64,000 bases of DNA, from contig JAZKEU010000009.1 of NCBI GenBank assembly GCA_040386775.1, forward strand, positions 39,641 to 103,640. The letters are read 5' to 3'. Positions 33,272-42,903 of this stretch are shown here, piece by piece. The notes below the pieces were generated by a model. The model saw nothing but the letters and a program-made list of their open reading frames with translations, was not told where the DNA came from and made no database searches. The position numbers were made by a program, and so were the translations under genes. The DNA is from Bdellovibrionota bacterium. Its GTDB lineage: Bacteria > Bdellovibrionota > Bdellovibrionia > Bdellovibrionales > JAEYZS01. Within the stretch, counting starts at the first letter, position 1. The number at the start of each line of letters is the position of its first letter.

Positions 33272-33973
33272 GTGAAATTAAAATCGAAGTTAACCAAAAT
33301 TGCGTGGCCTGAAAACAAAGAGTTCAATTACAAACTCTCGGGTCTCGGCGGTTCTGGTGAGCTAAGTCTTACGTTTGGCGTAATCGCTGATCAATATTCT
33401 GTTCACGTCAAGTGCACCGCAAAAGTTTCTATCTTGGCCTCGTTTCATTTTGAAGGCTTATCTGTTTGGGAAAAAACAGACGAAGGATTTGATTTTCTGA
33501 CTTATGAAGAAAAAGATTTCTCAAAGAACATTCATAAAAAATGGGAAATGCTTGCGGACGGTTTGAACTACATTGAAAACAAAAAAGGCTTAGTTCTAGA
33601 GAGAGAAGTTCAGTATTTTAATACTCCAGAAAATATTTCTACGATTTTTGATCCGATCAGCGCTGCGACGGTAGCACTTATTGAGAATCCAAATCGCGAC
33701 GTAAATATTTTTGGTAAGCAAAGAATCCTTCAGTTGAAAACACAAAAACAAGGCAATGAACTTAAAATTGAAACACTTGAGGGTCTAAATCCGACATGGA
33801 TGAAGATTCTTTCTGGCTCCCAGATCATCTTGAGTGATGAGAATATCATTCAGGAAACAGAGGTCCCTTCGCCAATTCAAATTGGAAAGCTGAAGATGAA
33901 GTTTTCAGAAGAGAAGTCAGTGAATGAACAATCTATCGCATCAAAAATCACTGAATTCAGAAAAGAAAACTAA
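33272..33973 (+). CDS. protein of unknown function at the end of the atp operon
   Basis: A GTG start 3 bp after atpC gives a 233-residue protein without a signal peptide or membrane helix. The sequence alternates short beta-like segments (GELSLTFGVIADQYSVHVK and VSILASFHFEGLSVWE), with a YISTI/IFDPISAATVAL-like segment in the middle, remotely reminiscent of DUF3108 proteins, but I cannot confirm that. Tight spacing suggests cotranslation with the ATP synthase. Function not known. Confidence 0.7.
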   Translation: MKLKSKLTKIAWPENKEFNYKLSGLGGSGELSLTFGVIADQYSVHVKCTAKVSILASFHFEGLSVWEKTDEGFDFLTYEEKDFSKNIHKKWEMLADGLNYIENKKGLVLEREVQYFNTPENISTIFDPISAATVALIENPNRDVNIFGKQRILQLKTQKQGNELKIETLEGLNPTWMKILSGSQIILSDENIIQETEVPSPIQIGKLKMKFSEEKSVNEQSIASKITEFRKEN

Positions 33974-34031
33974 AATTCAACAAGAGACATAAATATGTGC
34001 TCAGTTTTTAGCTCCGAGGAGCGTCATATCG

Positions 34032-34060
34032 TTTACACTATTTTTTTAGAGAGTTAGAAA
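34032..34060 (+). promoter_or_regulatory. candidate sigma-70 promoter
   Basis: TTTACA (34032-34037), a 17-nt spacer and TAGAAA (34055-34060) lie 40 bp before the start of a small secreted gene, in the 126-bp gap after the atp operon. The match is partial, four to five of six in each hexamer. Confidence 0.35.
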
Positions 34061-34099
34061 AGCTATCACAAAACACAAAAAGTGTTTAAAGGGGATATA

Positions 34100-34528
34100 A
34101 TGAAAAATTTAGTTTTATTGTTTGTATTTGGTATTTCTACATCGGTATTTGCGTCGCAAAAAAGTGGTCTACTTGTAGAGGGTACGGTGTACACTTCTTC
34201 GACTCAAGGCTGTAACCTTACAGTCTCTGCTGCGCTCGAAGAGTTTGCTGGCGGGCCTTTCGCAGTGATTCGTTGGGAGGGTGAGGAATGTGTAAATACA
34301 GAAATGGATGCTTTAACAAGTCCTTACAAAGGATATGGAGGGTTATACCAGCACCACCTTACGGAAGAGTCTTCTGCTGGAGAAATTGTATCCAGCGTTG
34401 TAACAGTAGTAAATGTCTTGAATGAAAATCAATTGTTAGTATCAAAAACAATATTGGCTCCGCAGGAAGACGGAAAAACATTAAAAGAAGTAAAAAGCAA
34501 AGTTGAAATTTTTAATAAGAAAAATTAA
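34100..34528 (+). CDS. small secreted protein of unknown function
   Basis: AAAGGGGAT fixes the start at the ATG at 34100; six in-frame codons upstream begin with a GTG but have no ribosome site. The 142-residue product has a signal peptide (MKNLVLLFVFGISTSVFA, then SQK). The mature part has two cysteines (QGCN and EECV) likely disulfide-bonded, and is beta-rich. No family recognised. It is a single gene between the atp operon and the terminator of nagZ. Confidence 0.7.
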   Translation: MKNLVLLFVFGISTSVFASQKSGLLVEGTVYTSSTQGCNLTVSAALEEFAGGPFAVIRWEGEECVNTEMDALTSPYKGYGGLYQHHLTEESSAGEIVSSVVTVVNVLNENQLLVSKTILAPQEDGKTLKEVKSKVEIFNKKN

Positions 34529-34533
34529 AAACT

Positions 34534-34556
34534 AATGGCCGCTTTCAGCGGCCATT
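34534..34556 (-). terminator. intrinsic terminator of nagZ
   Basis: AATGGCCGCT (34534-34543) and AGCGGCCATT (34547-34556) form a 10-bp GC-rich stem with a 3-nt loop. On the minus strand it is followed by AGTTTTTAATTTTT; on the plus strand there is no clear T tract. It therefore mainly serves the minus-strand gene that ends 3 bp away. Confidence 0.8.
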
Positions 34557-34558
34557 GC

Positions 34559-36274
34559 TCATTGCTCAGGAATTACTTTTGATGAAGAGAGTCCGCGCTC
34601 AAGAGCCGCCCCCATCGTTGAATAGCTATCCAGATAAGATCCTAAGTAGCTTCCTACATCAGCGTGCTTCATTGATAATTGGAGTACATCCAAGAAATCT
34701 ATTTCGTTTTTAATTGAGCCCAAATATCTGGAGTTAAGAATAATTGAGCGTCTTTTTAGCTGGGCAGGCAATGCGTTGGCCACCAAGGTGCTGAATGGAC
34801 CCGAAACGTTCACGATCACGAGCGAGGATTTATTTAGAGAACCTGCATGGTTTTTGATGGTGAAGTCTTTAGTGAGCGGTAGAAAATTGGATTTATGACG
34901 GTAGGAAGACTTAAATTTTCTATAAAATTCATAATCCGCTGAAACTACGGTGACGTGATTGAGATCTAAAGAATCTTTCTTATCTCCAAGCCTATGAAGT
35001 TCTTGGTTCATGATTTTTTCAAAAATATTATCTACAGGCTCTTTTAGAGTATTGTCTCTAAGTTTGGCGATAATGACTTTTGGATTTGGTTTTACTAAAG
35101 GCTTATTCAAATTCATCGATAGTTTAAGATTCAAAATCTTTTTGAGTGAAGAATTGAGTCTTTCCTCAGAGATTTCCCCGCTCTTGTAGGCTCTTAGTAA
35201 ACCCGCGTAAGCTTTTCTCTGCGAAGATTTATTCCAGGCAACCATAAGCACATCATTTCCTGCCAGGAATGCTTGCACGGCACGCTCCTCAGGAGTTCTG
35301 TAGAATTTTGCTCCGGCCATCTCTACATCGTCTGTCATAATCAAACCAGAGAACTTAATATTATTTTTAAGAATATTAATTATTGGCGCAGAGAAAGTTG
35401 CAGGCTTGAGGCTTGGGTCAAGTTCGGGGTAAACTAAATGGGTCATCATAACTGCAGAGATGGATTTTTCTTTAGAAAGTTCTTCGTAGGGCTTTATGTA
35501 TTTAGAAAAAAATTCCTGTTTGGTAACGTTGTTGTGTACAACACTTTTATGAGAATCTTCCTTCATATGTCCTAAGCCCGGAAAATGCTTTGCGGTTGAA
35601 ACAACTCCGGAAGATTGAACGCCTCTTGCAAATTCATTAGAAATTTTAGCCACATCAATAGGATTATCCCCAAAAGATCTTGTTTGGATAAAAGATATTT
35701 TTTCAGGGTCAGACAAATCCAAAACGGGAGCAAGATTCATGTGAATTCCAAGAACACTTAAAACTTCTCCAATATATTTGCCAATGTTGAATGTACTTTC
35801 TAGATCAAAGCTCCGGCCCAGAGCCATGGCTGTAGGAAGAGAAGGCTTTGTGGGAATTCTAACCACGTCACCGCCTTCTTGATCCACGGCCACGAGCATT
35901 TGCATTGAAGATGTCTTTCGAGATTGAGTTTGTACATTGTAAATTAAACTTGCGGTTTGGAGTGGTGTAATGATGTTTTTTCTAAATAGAATTAAAAACC
36001 CGGGCTTTATGTTTTGAATTCTTTTTTGTAAATTTGGAGTCATTTGTGATTCGAGAATTCCTATCATCATCAATTGACCAATTTTTTGCTCGGCAGTCAT
36101 TCTTGCGATTAGTTCACCAACATCAATTCGGGGCTCAATGGATTCTTCTTCTATGGTAACATCAGATTGGTCGTTGGTCTTGGTATCTAGTGAAAGGGCT
36201 GGTGTGGGCGTTGTCGTAAGGAACAACACCAGGTTAATGGCCAGCGATAGGAGAAAGACATAACTAACTTTCAT
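34559..36274 (-). CDS. nagZ: beta-N-acetylhexosaminidase NagZ-like (GH3), two-domain
   Basis: The GH3 catalytic domain covers about residues 45-370: LMMIGI, VAVDQEGGDVVRI, the signature KHFPGLGHMKEDSHKS (with the NagZ Asp-Ser-His loop) and ILKNNIKFSGLIMTDDVEMAGA (nucleophile Asp in the TDD stretch). It would trim GlcNAc from muropeptides in peptidoglycan recycling. An N-terminal hydrophobic segment (YVFLLSLAINLVLFLTT) suggests export or membrane anchoring, unlike cytosolic enteric NagZ. About 190 C-terminal residues beyond the GH3 domain make it like the longer, two-domain Bacillus type. Confidence 0.85.
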   Translation of the reverse strand: MKVSYVFLLSLAINLVLFLTTTPTPALSLDTKTNDQSDVTIEEESIEPRIDVGELIARMTAEQKIGQLMMIGILESQMTPNLQKRIQNIKPGFLILFRKNIITPLQTASLIYNVQTQSRKTSSMQMLVAVDQEGGDVVRIPTKPSLPTAMALGRSFDLESTFNIGKYIGEVLSVLGIHMNLAPVLDLSDPEKISFIQTRSFGDNPIDVAKISNEFARGVQSSGVVSTAKHFPGLGHMKEDSHKSVVHNNVTKQEFFSKYIKPYEELSKEKSISAVMMTHLVYPELDPSLKPATFSAPIINILKNNIKFSGLIMTDDVEMAGAKFYRTPEERAVQAFLAGNDVLMVAWNKSSQRKAYAGLLRAYKSGEISEERLNSSLKKILNLKLSMNLNKPLVKPNPKVIIAKLRDNTLKEPVDNIFEKIMNQELHRLGDKKDSLDLNHVTVVSADYEFYRKFKSSYRHKSNFLPLTKDFTIKNHAGSLNKSSLVIVNVSGPFSTLVANALPAQLKRRSIILNSRYLGSIKNEIDFLDVLQLSMKHADVGSYLGSYLDSYSTMGAALERGLSSSKVIPEQ

Positions 36275-36338
36275 CTATAATTACATCTTAATGTTCATTT
36301 TCTATTCTTATATAAAAAAAGTTATCTATAATAGAAAA

Positions 36339-37700
36339 ATGCACCAAGGTCTGACAGCTAAGATTTTAATGAGCACAGTATTGTTATTGGCATTCTACGC
36401 CGTCCCGACACAATGTCTGGCTCAACTCAATAACTCTGACGAAATCATAGAAACGATAGAAGACATTCAAATTCAAGACGATAGTGGCTTAAAGAAAAAA
36501 GAAGATCATCCCAGTAAGCCTAAGTTTGATGAAGAGTTTGGAAAAAAACAGTCTATCCCTAAAGAAGAAATCGAAGAGCAAGAGGTTGAAGAGCAAAAGG
36601 CGGATCGCAAAGAAATCAAAGAAGAGGATAGAAAATCTTACGAAAATGAATTAGAGAAAAATGCTCGCAAAAATAGATTTGAAAGACGCGAAATATCTCC
36701 AGAAGATCTAAAGCGCTTCGAAGTCGATGCGCCAGTTCAAGAAGTGCCACCACCAGTAGTTGGATCACCACAAGAACCACAGCCAGCAGAACCAGTGGAT
36801 CCTGAAGAACAAATAGAGCAAGAAATTACAGACATTCCAGAAGAAAATATCGAGGAAGTGGAAGTAGAATCTGTTTCTACAGAGAGTAAGCCTACGGAGA
36901 TTACTCCAGAAGAACCTGCGGGGCCCGCGATTTATTATCCTCCAGAAGAAACTGGGCCAACAATTTCTTATCAAAACGAAAAAAAATTAACAGATGAGCA
37001 ACTTAAAAACCTATCCGAGAAAACAAAAGTGGAAATTGAAGATGATCCCTATGTCGAAGGTACGGTCTCAAAAAAAGTTGGTGATTACTTAAAATCATTT
37101 AAAGAAAGACGTCCGCCATGGACATATCAAATTTCTGTCGGAGCAAATCAGTTTGTTCCAATAAATTATGAATCCGATGCCATGGGGACCACAGAATATT
37201 TCGAGGATTTTTATAATGATTCAGCAGTTCCTTCGCCGGAAATTTCATTTGAAATAAAAAAGAATTTTTCATGGGCATCAATTGCAATGGGAGTTGTGGC
37301 ATCGTACTACAGCACCTCTATAACGGACTCAGATTTTACGCTCACGATGCCCTCAGTAGAAGCAACAGTATATCTCGATACATTATTTGATGAACCTTAT
37401 GTGGTTCCTTATGGAACTCTTGGTTACACATACATGATGTATGATGAAAAAAATAAAGCATTGGATATCGCTTTTAAAGGCGAGACAGACAATGTCTATG
37501 CAAGCTTAGGAATTTTGATTCAGCTGGATTGGCTAGATCCAACCTCAGACACCCTTGCCTATACCGATATGGGAATCGAGAATACATTTCTTTATGTTGA
37601 AGGCAGAACTTATTTAGATCAGGGATTTATGCGCTCCGAAGAGGACCCTGACTTCTCGACCTCAACCCATGTGGCAGGCGGAATAAAACTGGAATTTTAA
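36339..37700 (+). CDS. putative outer-membrane protein with acidic Pro-rich linker
   Basis: The N-terminus is a signal peptide (LMSTVLLLAFYAVPTQCLAQ). The start is uncertain: the ATG at 36339 places it normally, while one at 36291 adds 16 residues; neither has a good ribosome site. Residues about 25-215 are highly charged and Glu/Pro-rich (runs such as EEIEEQEVEEQK and PPPVVGSPQEPQPAEPVDP), a disordered periplasmic linker. The last 190 residues alternate as beta strands (WTYQISVGANQF, SWASIAMGVVASYYS) and the chain ends in GGIKLEF, with the terminal Phe expected for BAM-inserted barrels. No family recognised. Confidence 0.68.
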   Translation: MHQGLTAKILMSTVLLLAFYAVPTQCLAQLNNSDEIIETIEDIQIQDDSGLKKKEDHPSKPKFDEEFGKKQSIPKEEIEEQEVEEQKADRKEIKEEDRKSYENELEKNARKNRFERREISPEDLKRFEVDAPVQEVPPPVVGSPQEPQPAEPVDPEEQIEQEITDIPEENIEEVEVESVSTESKPTEITPEEPAGPAIYYPPEETGPTISYQNEKKLTDEQLKNLSEKTKVEIEDDPYVEGTVSKKVGDYLKSFKERRPPWTYQISVGANQFVPINYESDAMGTTEYFEDFYNDSAVPSPEISFEIKKNFSWASIAMGVVASYYSTSITDSDFTLTMPSVEATVYLDTLFDEPYVVPYGTLGYTYMMYDEKNKALDIAFKGETDNVYASLGILIQLDWLDPTSDTLAYTDMGIENTFLYVEGRTYLDQGFMRSEEDPDFSTSTHVAGGIKLEF

Positions 37701-37709
37701 ATCTAGAAT

Positions 37710-40700
37710 CTATGCGTAAGTTTTTAAACTATTGAGCTCAGAATAAATTTGTGGCCATGAGATTTCTGTCATTTGGACAATCAATCGACTGTCTGGAGTA
37801 ATTGAATATTTCTTAGGCCTTCCGGTAACAAGCTCAATCATGACGTCAGATTTGATTGGTGTAAAATCAGTGAAGGCTAAAGAAATAGATTTTGCTCCAG
37901 CGCTTAAGTCTCTAATTGCAAGATCCTTACAATATTTTTTAAGGAGCATCATTCCCATAAGATTCATAACTTGCTCTGGAACTTTTCCGAATTGATCACT
38001 CATATCGGCTTCAAATCGATCCATATCATCAGGAGATTCAATTCGTGAGAGCGCATTGTAGTAGCCCATTCTTACTCGAATATCAGGAATATAGTCGTGT
38101 GGAATAAGAGCTGGAATCCGTAGGTTGATTTCTGGTTCCAAATCGTCTTTTTGCGTGTCTTCGCCTCGAGCCTCTTTTAATGCTTGTTCTAGTAGCTCAA
38201 TATAAAGCTCGTAGCCAACAGAGTTCGCATGACCTGCTTGCTCTTCCCCTAAAATATTTCCAGCGCCACGAAGCTCAAGATCGTGATGAGCGATTCTCAA
38301 GCCTGAACCGAGTTCAGTATTTTCTTGAAGAACCTTTAAGCGCTCTTGTGCAATTGGATCAAGCGCACCTGATTTCGGAATAACCAAATAGCAATATGCT
38401 CTTTCATTACTTCTGCCTACTCTTCCTCGCAATTGGTAGAGCTGACTTAAACCAAGAGTATCCGCACGATCAATGATGATGGTATTGGCCTTCTGCACGT
38501 CCATTCCGGATTCAATGATGGTTGTACTAACGAGAACATCAAACTCTTGTTTGAAGAAAGCGATCATTGTTGTTTCTAATTCATCTTCATCCATTTGCCC
38601 ATGCGCATATCGCAATCGAACATCAGGAACCAATTCTTGAAGCTTATGAGCAACCTCTGCAATAGATTGAACTCTATTATGTAAGAAATAAACCTGACCT
38701 CCGCGCTGAACTTCATTTTCAATAGCTTTCTTAATAACAGAGTCTTCAAATTTACAGATGAATGTTCTAACAGGAAGGCGATCTTGTGGTGCGGTATTGA
38801 TTAAGCTGAGGTCTCTAATTCCCATTAAACTCATATTAAGAGTTCTTGGAATTGGAGTGGCAGACATGGCAATTGTGTCGACAGCATTTTTAAGCTTCTT
38901 GATTTTTTCTTTGTGCGTGACGCCGAACTTATGTTCTTCGTCGACGATTAGGAGTCCAAGATTTTTAAAAACAATGTCTTTACTTAAAACTCGGTGTGTT
39001 CCAATAACAATATCAACGCTGCCGGATTTTAATCCCTCAACAACCTCGCGAGCTTTTGCAGTAGGTGTGAATCGGGAGAGCATTTCAATTTTTAATGGCC
39101 AACTTTTAAATCTTTTCTTAAATGTTTCGAAATGCTGAAAGCTCAAGATCGTCGTCGGAACTAGAACGGCCACTTGTCGCTGGTCTTGGGCACACTTGAA
39201 GGCCGCACGCATTGCAACTTCCGTTTTGCCAAAACCCACATCTCCGCATATTAGGCGATCCATTGGTGTGTCTTTATGCATATCATTGAGAATGGAATCG
39301 ATAGCTTCTAATTGGTCAGGAGTTTCATCGTAGGCAAAATGACCTTCGAAAGTTTTGTAGTCCACGTCTTCGGTTTTAAATGGAGGGCGTGTAACTTGAG
39401 CTCTCTTTGCATAGAGAGCTAAAAGTTCTGAAGCAATATCTTTCAAGTGACTACGAACTTTTATTTTCGTTTTCTTCCATCCACTTCCACCAAGTTTGTC
39501 AATGGCCGCGCCGCCAGAGAATTTTCTAATCAAGTTGATTCTGTAAACAGGAAGGTAAAGCTTATCATCACCCTGATATTTGATCTGAATGAATTCACTT
39601 TCTACACTGCCGACATTCATGGGTTTTAGCCCCTCATAAACGCCAACGCCAAATTCGGAATGAACAATATAATCGCCGATCTTGAGATCTGAAAGGATGA
39701 TCGATTTAGAATAGGCAGAAGAATTTTTTTGAGGTCGTGGTTTTCTAATTTCTTTTTTTCCGAAGAAATCTTCTTCTCTCAAAAAAGCCAAACCCTCGTT
39801 TTCTAAAATGACACTTTCAGGAAGTGGCCTTGGAATAATATCGATGACGTCAGATCTGGACTCGAGCAAGCTTGAAAAATCAAAAAAATCTTCCGCATGC
39901 AAATGGTGTGAAAACTCAAACTTATCCAAAAGAATCTTAACTCTTTCGGCTTGGGATTGGGTGTGTGTCGAAATAATAACTTTTCTTTTATTTTGATGTT
40001 GCTCTGAAATTTTCTTTTTTAGTTCTTCAAAAATTTCTTGATTTTCAACTCCACGAATATTGATCATCGAAGATTTGAAATAAACAGTATGCTCTTGGTC
40101 ACTCTTTTCTTGGTCCGCTTCTAAAAGCTCAATAGAAGAAAGGGAAATATTTGTAGAGCCGGCGGCAGGCTTTAATTTTTCAAATTTCTCATAGATCATC
40201 TCGGGAGACGGAGAAATAGATTCCTCTTTGGAGGCCTCGTAATCTGATTTTATATCCGAAATGAATTTATCGTACTGTCTGGTGATTTCTAAAGGATCCA
40301 GTTGGTAAAGAGAAATCGCGGAATCAAAATAATCCAGAGGAGAATTAAGATTTTCATAAAAATAAGGAGTTAAAAAATCAATTCCATGAAAAAATCTTTT
40401 CATCATCAGGCTTTCATAGATTTGCTCTTTGAATTCCTTAGAGAAGTTTCCAGATTTATATTTTTCGTTCAATTGCTTTAAAACAAGCTCTTGTGTTTTG
40501 TCATGAAATAGAGTTTCGCGAACAGGAAGGACCACCAGCTCTGTTGTCTGATCCAGCGTTCTTTGTGTTTCTTGATTAAAGAACCTCATGGATTCGATGT
40601 AATCACCAAAAAGCTCAATGCGGATTGGATGTTCATGTGCAGGTGAAAATATATCCACCAAACCACCCTTGATAGAAAACTGTCCCACGTCTTCCACGCG

Positions 40701-41195
40701 CGGAGAGTTTTGATATCCGAGATCGATCAATTTTTTTAAAAATGCAGGAGAAATCTCGTCGTTTATTTTTAATGTGGTTGTAAATTGATCAACTAATTCC
40801 TTGGGCAGCGTTTTTTGAATTAAATATTGAATTGGAGCAATGAAGACTTCGCCTCCAGTCGAATACTGGGCGCGATAGAGCCAATAAATTCTTTGAGCGA
40901 TGCTACGAAAGTTTGGATAAAGACCAGAATAGGGAGAAACATCGAAACCTTCGAGTGTATGAATTTTTAAATGTGGATTAAAAAACAACAGAGCCTGCTC
41001 TAAGTCCTGAGCATGAGCGTCACTGGCAACTACCACCACTTGTGGTTTTTTGTGAAGGTCAATGTAGTCGGGCGAGCCAAGAATACTGGCCAAAGCCACA
41101 GTGGATTGAGAGCCCACAATATGCACAGATGAACCCATCGCCTTTGCAAAAGTAGTCTCTAGGTCAGATAAAATATTATGAGGAAATGACTTCAT
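37710..41195 (-). CDS. mfd: transcription-repair coupling factor Mfd
   Basis: Mfd removes RNA polymerase stalled at lesions and recruits UvrA. The 1161-residue protein has the UvrB-homology N-terminal part, the RNA polymerase interaction domain beginning GDYIVHSEFGVGVYEGL, then RecG-like helicase motifs: ICGDVGFGKTEVAMRAAFK (Walker A), VDEEHKFG (Walker B), MSATPIPRTLNMSL and QLRGRVGRS, with the C-terminal domain 7. Full length. It is read divergently from the nuo operon and, with uvrA in this window, provides two nucleotide excision repair components. Confidence 0.97.
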   Translation of the reverse strand: MKSFPHNILSDLETTFAKAMGSSVHIVGSQSTVALASILGSPDYIDLHKKPQVVVVASDAHAQDLEQALLFFNPHLKIHTLEGFDVSPYSGLYPNFRSIAQRIYWLYRAQYSTGGEVFIAPIQYLIQKTLPKELVDQFTTTLKINDEISPAFLKKLIDLGYQNSPRVEDVGQFSIKGGLVDIFSPAHEHPIRIELFGDYIESMRFFNQETQRTLDQTTELVVLPVRETLFHDKTQELVLKQLNEKYKSGNFSKEFKEQIYESLMMKRFFHGIDFLTPYFYENLNSPLDYFDSAISLYQLDPLEITRQYDKFISDIKSDYEASKEESISPSPEMIYEKFEKLKPAAGSTNISLSSIELLEADQEKSDQEHTVYFKSSMINIRGVENQEIFEELKKKISEQHQNKRKVIISTHTQSQAERVKILLDKFEFSHHLHAEDFFDFSSLLESRSDVIDIIPRPLPESVILENEGLAFLREEDFFGKKEIRKPRPQKNSSAYSKSIILSDLKIGDYIVHSEFGVGVYEGLKPMNVGSVESEFIQIKYQGDDKLYLPVYRINLIRKFSGGAAIDKLGGSGWKKTKIKVRSHLKDIASELLALYAKRAQVTRPPFKTEDVDYKTFEGHFAYDETPDQLEAIDSILNDMHKDTPMDRLICGDVGFGKTEVAMRAAFKCAQDQRQVAVLVPTTILSFQHFETFKKRFKSWPLKIEMLSRFTPTAKAREVVEGLKSGSVDIVIGTHRVLSKDIVFKNLGLLIVDEEHKFGVTHKEKIKKLKNAVDTIAMSATPIPRTLNMSLMGIRDLSLINTAPQDRLPVRTFICKFEDSVIKKAIENEVQRGGQVYFLHNRVQSIAEVAHKLQELVPDVRLRYAHGQMDEDELETTMIAFFKQEFDVLVSTTIIESGMDVQKANTIIIDRADTLGLSQLYQLRGRVGRSNERAYCYLVIPKSGALDPIAQERLKVLQENTELGSGLRIAHHDLELRGAGNILGEEQAGHANSVGYELYIELLEQALKEARGEDTQKDDLEPEINLRIPALIPHDYIPDIRVRMGYYNALSRIESPDDMDRFEADMSDQFGKVPEQVMNLMGMMLLKKYCKDLAIRDLSAGAKSISLAFTDFTPIKSDVMIELVTGRPKKYSITPDSRLIVQMTEISWPQIYSELNSLKTYA

Positions 41196-41342
41196 GAGGA
41201 GGGCTAGCTTAATCGAATAAGATGCGGAGGGTCAATTGAAACTGAAAATTTCTTGGTGCTGAAAATAAAGATCCATTTTTCTAAATAATTAGAATATTTT
41301 AAAGAGTATACACAAGAACCTAAACGGTAAGAGGAAGCAGCC

Positions 41343-41714
41343 ATGTTAGATCAGCTATTGCCGATTATATTTTTATTCATCGTCGTTATCGCTTTTGGTG
41401 CGGGGATGATTGCGCTCACGCAACTTGCAGGATTCAAAGCTCCAAAGAACTCTGTTAAAGACATGCCCTATGAGTGTGGAATTCCCGGGCAAGATCCCGG
41501 CACCACAAAGATTCCGGTAAAATTTTATCTCACGGCCATCTCATTTATTCTTTTTGATATTGAAGTTGTTTTTCTTTACCCATGGACATTGATTTATATG
41601 GAGAACATCAAAGCATTTGGTGGTTACCTTCTTGGGGCTATGGGCATCTTCATGTGCATTCTTATTGTAGGTTTAATTTACGAATTAAAAGCCGGCGCAT
41701 TGGAATGGGATTAA
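41343..41714 (+). CDS. nuoA: NADH-quinone oxidoreductase subunit A
   Basis: The 123-residue protein has three membrane helices and the conserved loop PYECGIPG with the glycine-rich DP and the F-D-I-E-V-V-F-LYPW segment, typical of NuoA/ND3. It starts after AAGAGGAAG. NuoA normally precedes nuoB; here nuoH follows directly. Confidence 0.94.
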   Translation: MLDQLLPIIFLFIVVIAFGAGMIALTQLAGFKAPKNSVKDMPYECGIPGQDPGTTKIPVKFYLTAISFILFDIEVVFLYPWTLIYMENIKAFGGYLLGAMGIFMCILIVGLIYELKAGALEWD

Positions 41715-41739
41715 CCTTAGGATAAAGGCAGAGTAAGTC

Positions 41740-42894
41740 ATGGGAAAAGATATTTTAGAAATTACAATCAATCTCGTAAAAGTTGCCGTTATCTTTTTGA
41801 TGATGGTGCAAATGGTTCCTCTTTTGGTTTGGCTAGAAAGAAGAGGATCTGCTTTTATCCAAAACAGACTGGGTCCAAATAGAGTGGGACCTCTGGGTCT
41901 TATGCAACTTCTGGCAGATGCGGTAAAGTTTATCTTTAAAGAACAATTCATTCCGGGAAATGCGGTTAAATTTTTATTCTTGGCCGCACCGGTGATTGCA
42001 CTTGTTCCCGCGGCGCTGGCATTTGCCGCAATTCCGCTCTCCACGGCGATCAATATCGATGCCTTTCAAGCAATGGGTCAAACATGGGGACCTTACGTTA
42101 TCAACATGCAATCCGTGAAGATGGAAGTTGGGATTATTTATATCTTGGCGGTTTCCTCTTTGGGGGCCTACGGACTTCTGATCGCAGGATGGGGATCTGG
42201 AAATAAATATTCATTGCTTGGAGCCTTAAGAGCGAGTGCGCAGATGATCTCTTATGAGCTTGCACTTGGGCTTTCAATTGTTGGAATTTTAATGATCTAT
42301 GGAACATTTGATTTGAACAAAATGATCGACATGCAAGCAGGTCCACTTTCTTTCGTATTTATGGGTAAGGAATTTATCGCCCCTTCATTCGTTCCCAACT
42401 GGGGAATATTCTTTCAACCTATCGGCGCACTTTTATTTTTCATCGCAGCTTTTGCAGAAAGCAACCGGTTACCATTCGACTTACCTGAATCAGAGGGGGA
42501 ATTAGTTGCCGGATTCCACACAGAGTATGGTGGATTTAAAATGTTATTATTCTTCATGGGCGAATATGGTCACATGATGGTGTCATCAGGATTGGTCGCA
42601 GTATTCTATCTAGGCGGTTATCATATTCCTGGAATAACTCCGCAAATGGTAAACGAATTTTTCACGGCCAATGTTGCAGGCGGAACTGTTGCCAGCGTAC
42701 TCACCTCGTTAATATTCTTAGGATGTTTCGTTACTAAGGTCGCCATCTTACTTTGGATCTTCATTTGGGTAAGATGGACGCTTCCACGATTTAGATATGA
42801 CACTTTAATGGATTTAGGCTGGAGAACATTGCTTCCTTGGACACTTGGAAACGCAATTATCACTGCAATTGTTCTGTACTTTGCGAAAAGCTAG
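41740..42894 (+). CDS. nuoH: NADH-quinone oxidoreductase subunit H
   Basis: NuoH/ND1 helps form the quinone chamber. The 384-residue membrane protein has LVWLERRGSAFIQNRLGPNRVGP near the start and the charged loop LPESEGELVAGFHTEYGGFKM, signatures of true complex I rather than an Ech or Mbh hydrogenase. Eight or nine membrane helices. Confidence 0.96.
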   Translation: MGKDILEITINLVKVAVIFLMMVQMVPLLVWLERRGSAFIQNRLGPNRVGPLGLMQLLADAVKFIFKEQFIPGNAVKFLFLAAPVIALVPAALAFAAIPLSTAINIDAFQAMGQTWGPYVINMQSVKMEVGIIYILAVSSLGAYGLLIAGWGSGNKYSLLGALRASAQMISYELALGLSIVGILMIYGTFDLNKMIDMQAGPLSFVFMGKEFIAPSFVPNWGIFFQPIGALLFFIAAFAESNRLPFDLPESEGELVAGFHTEYGGFKMLLFFMGEYGHMMVSSGLVAVFYLGGYHIPGITPQMVNEFFTANVAGGTVASVLTSLIFLGCFVTKVAILLWIFIWVRWTLPRFRYDTLMDLGWRTLLPWTLGNAIITAIVLYFAKS

Positions 42895-42903
42895 GAGAGA
42901 TTG

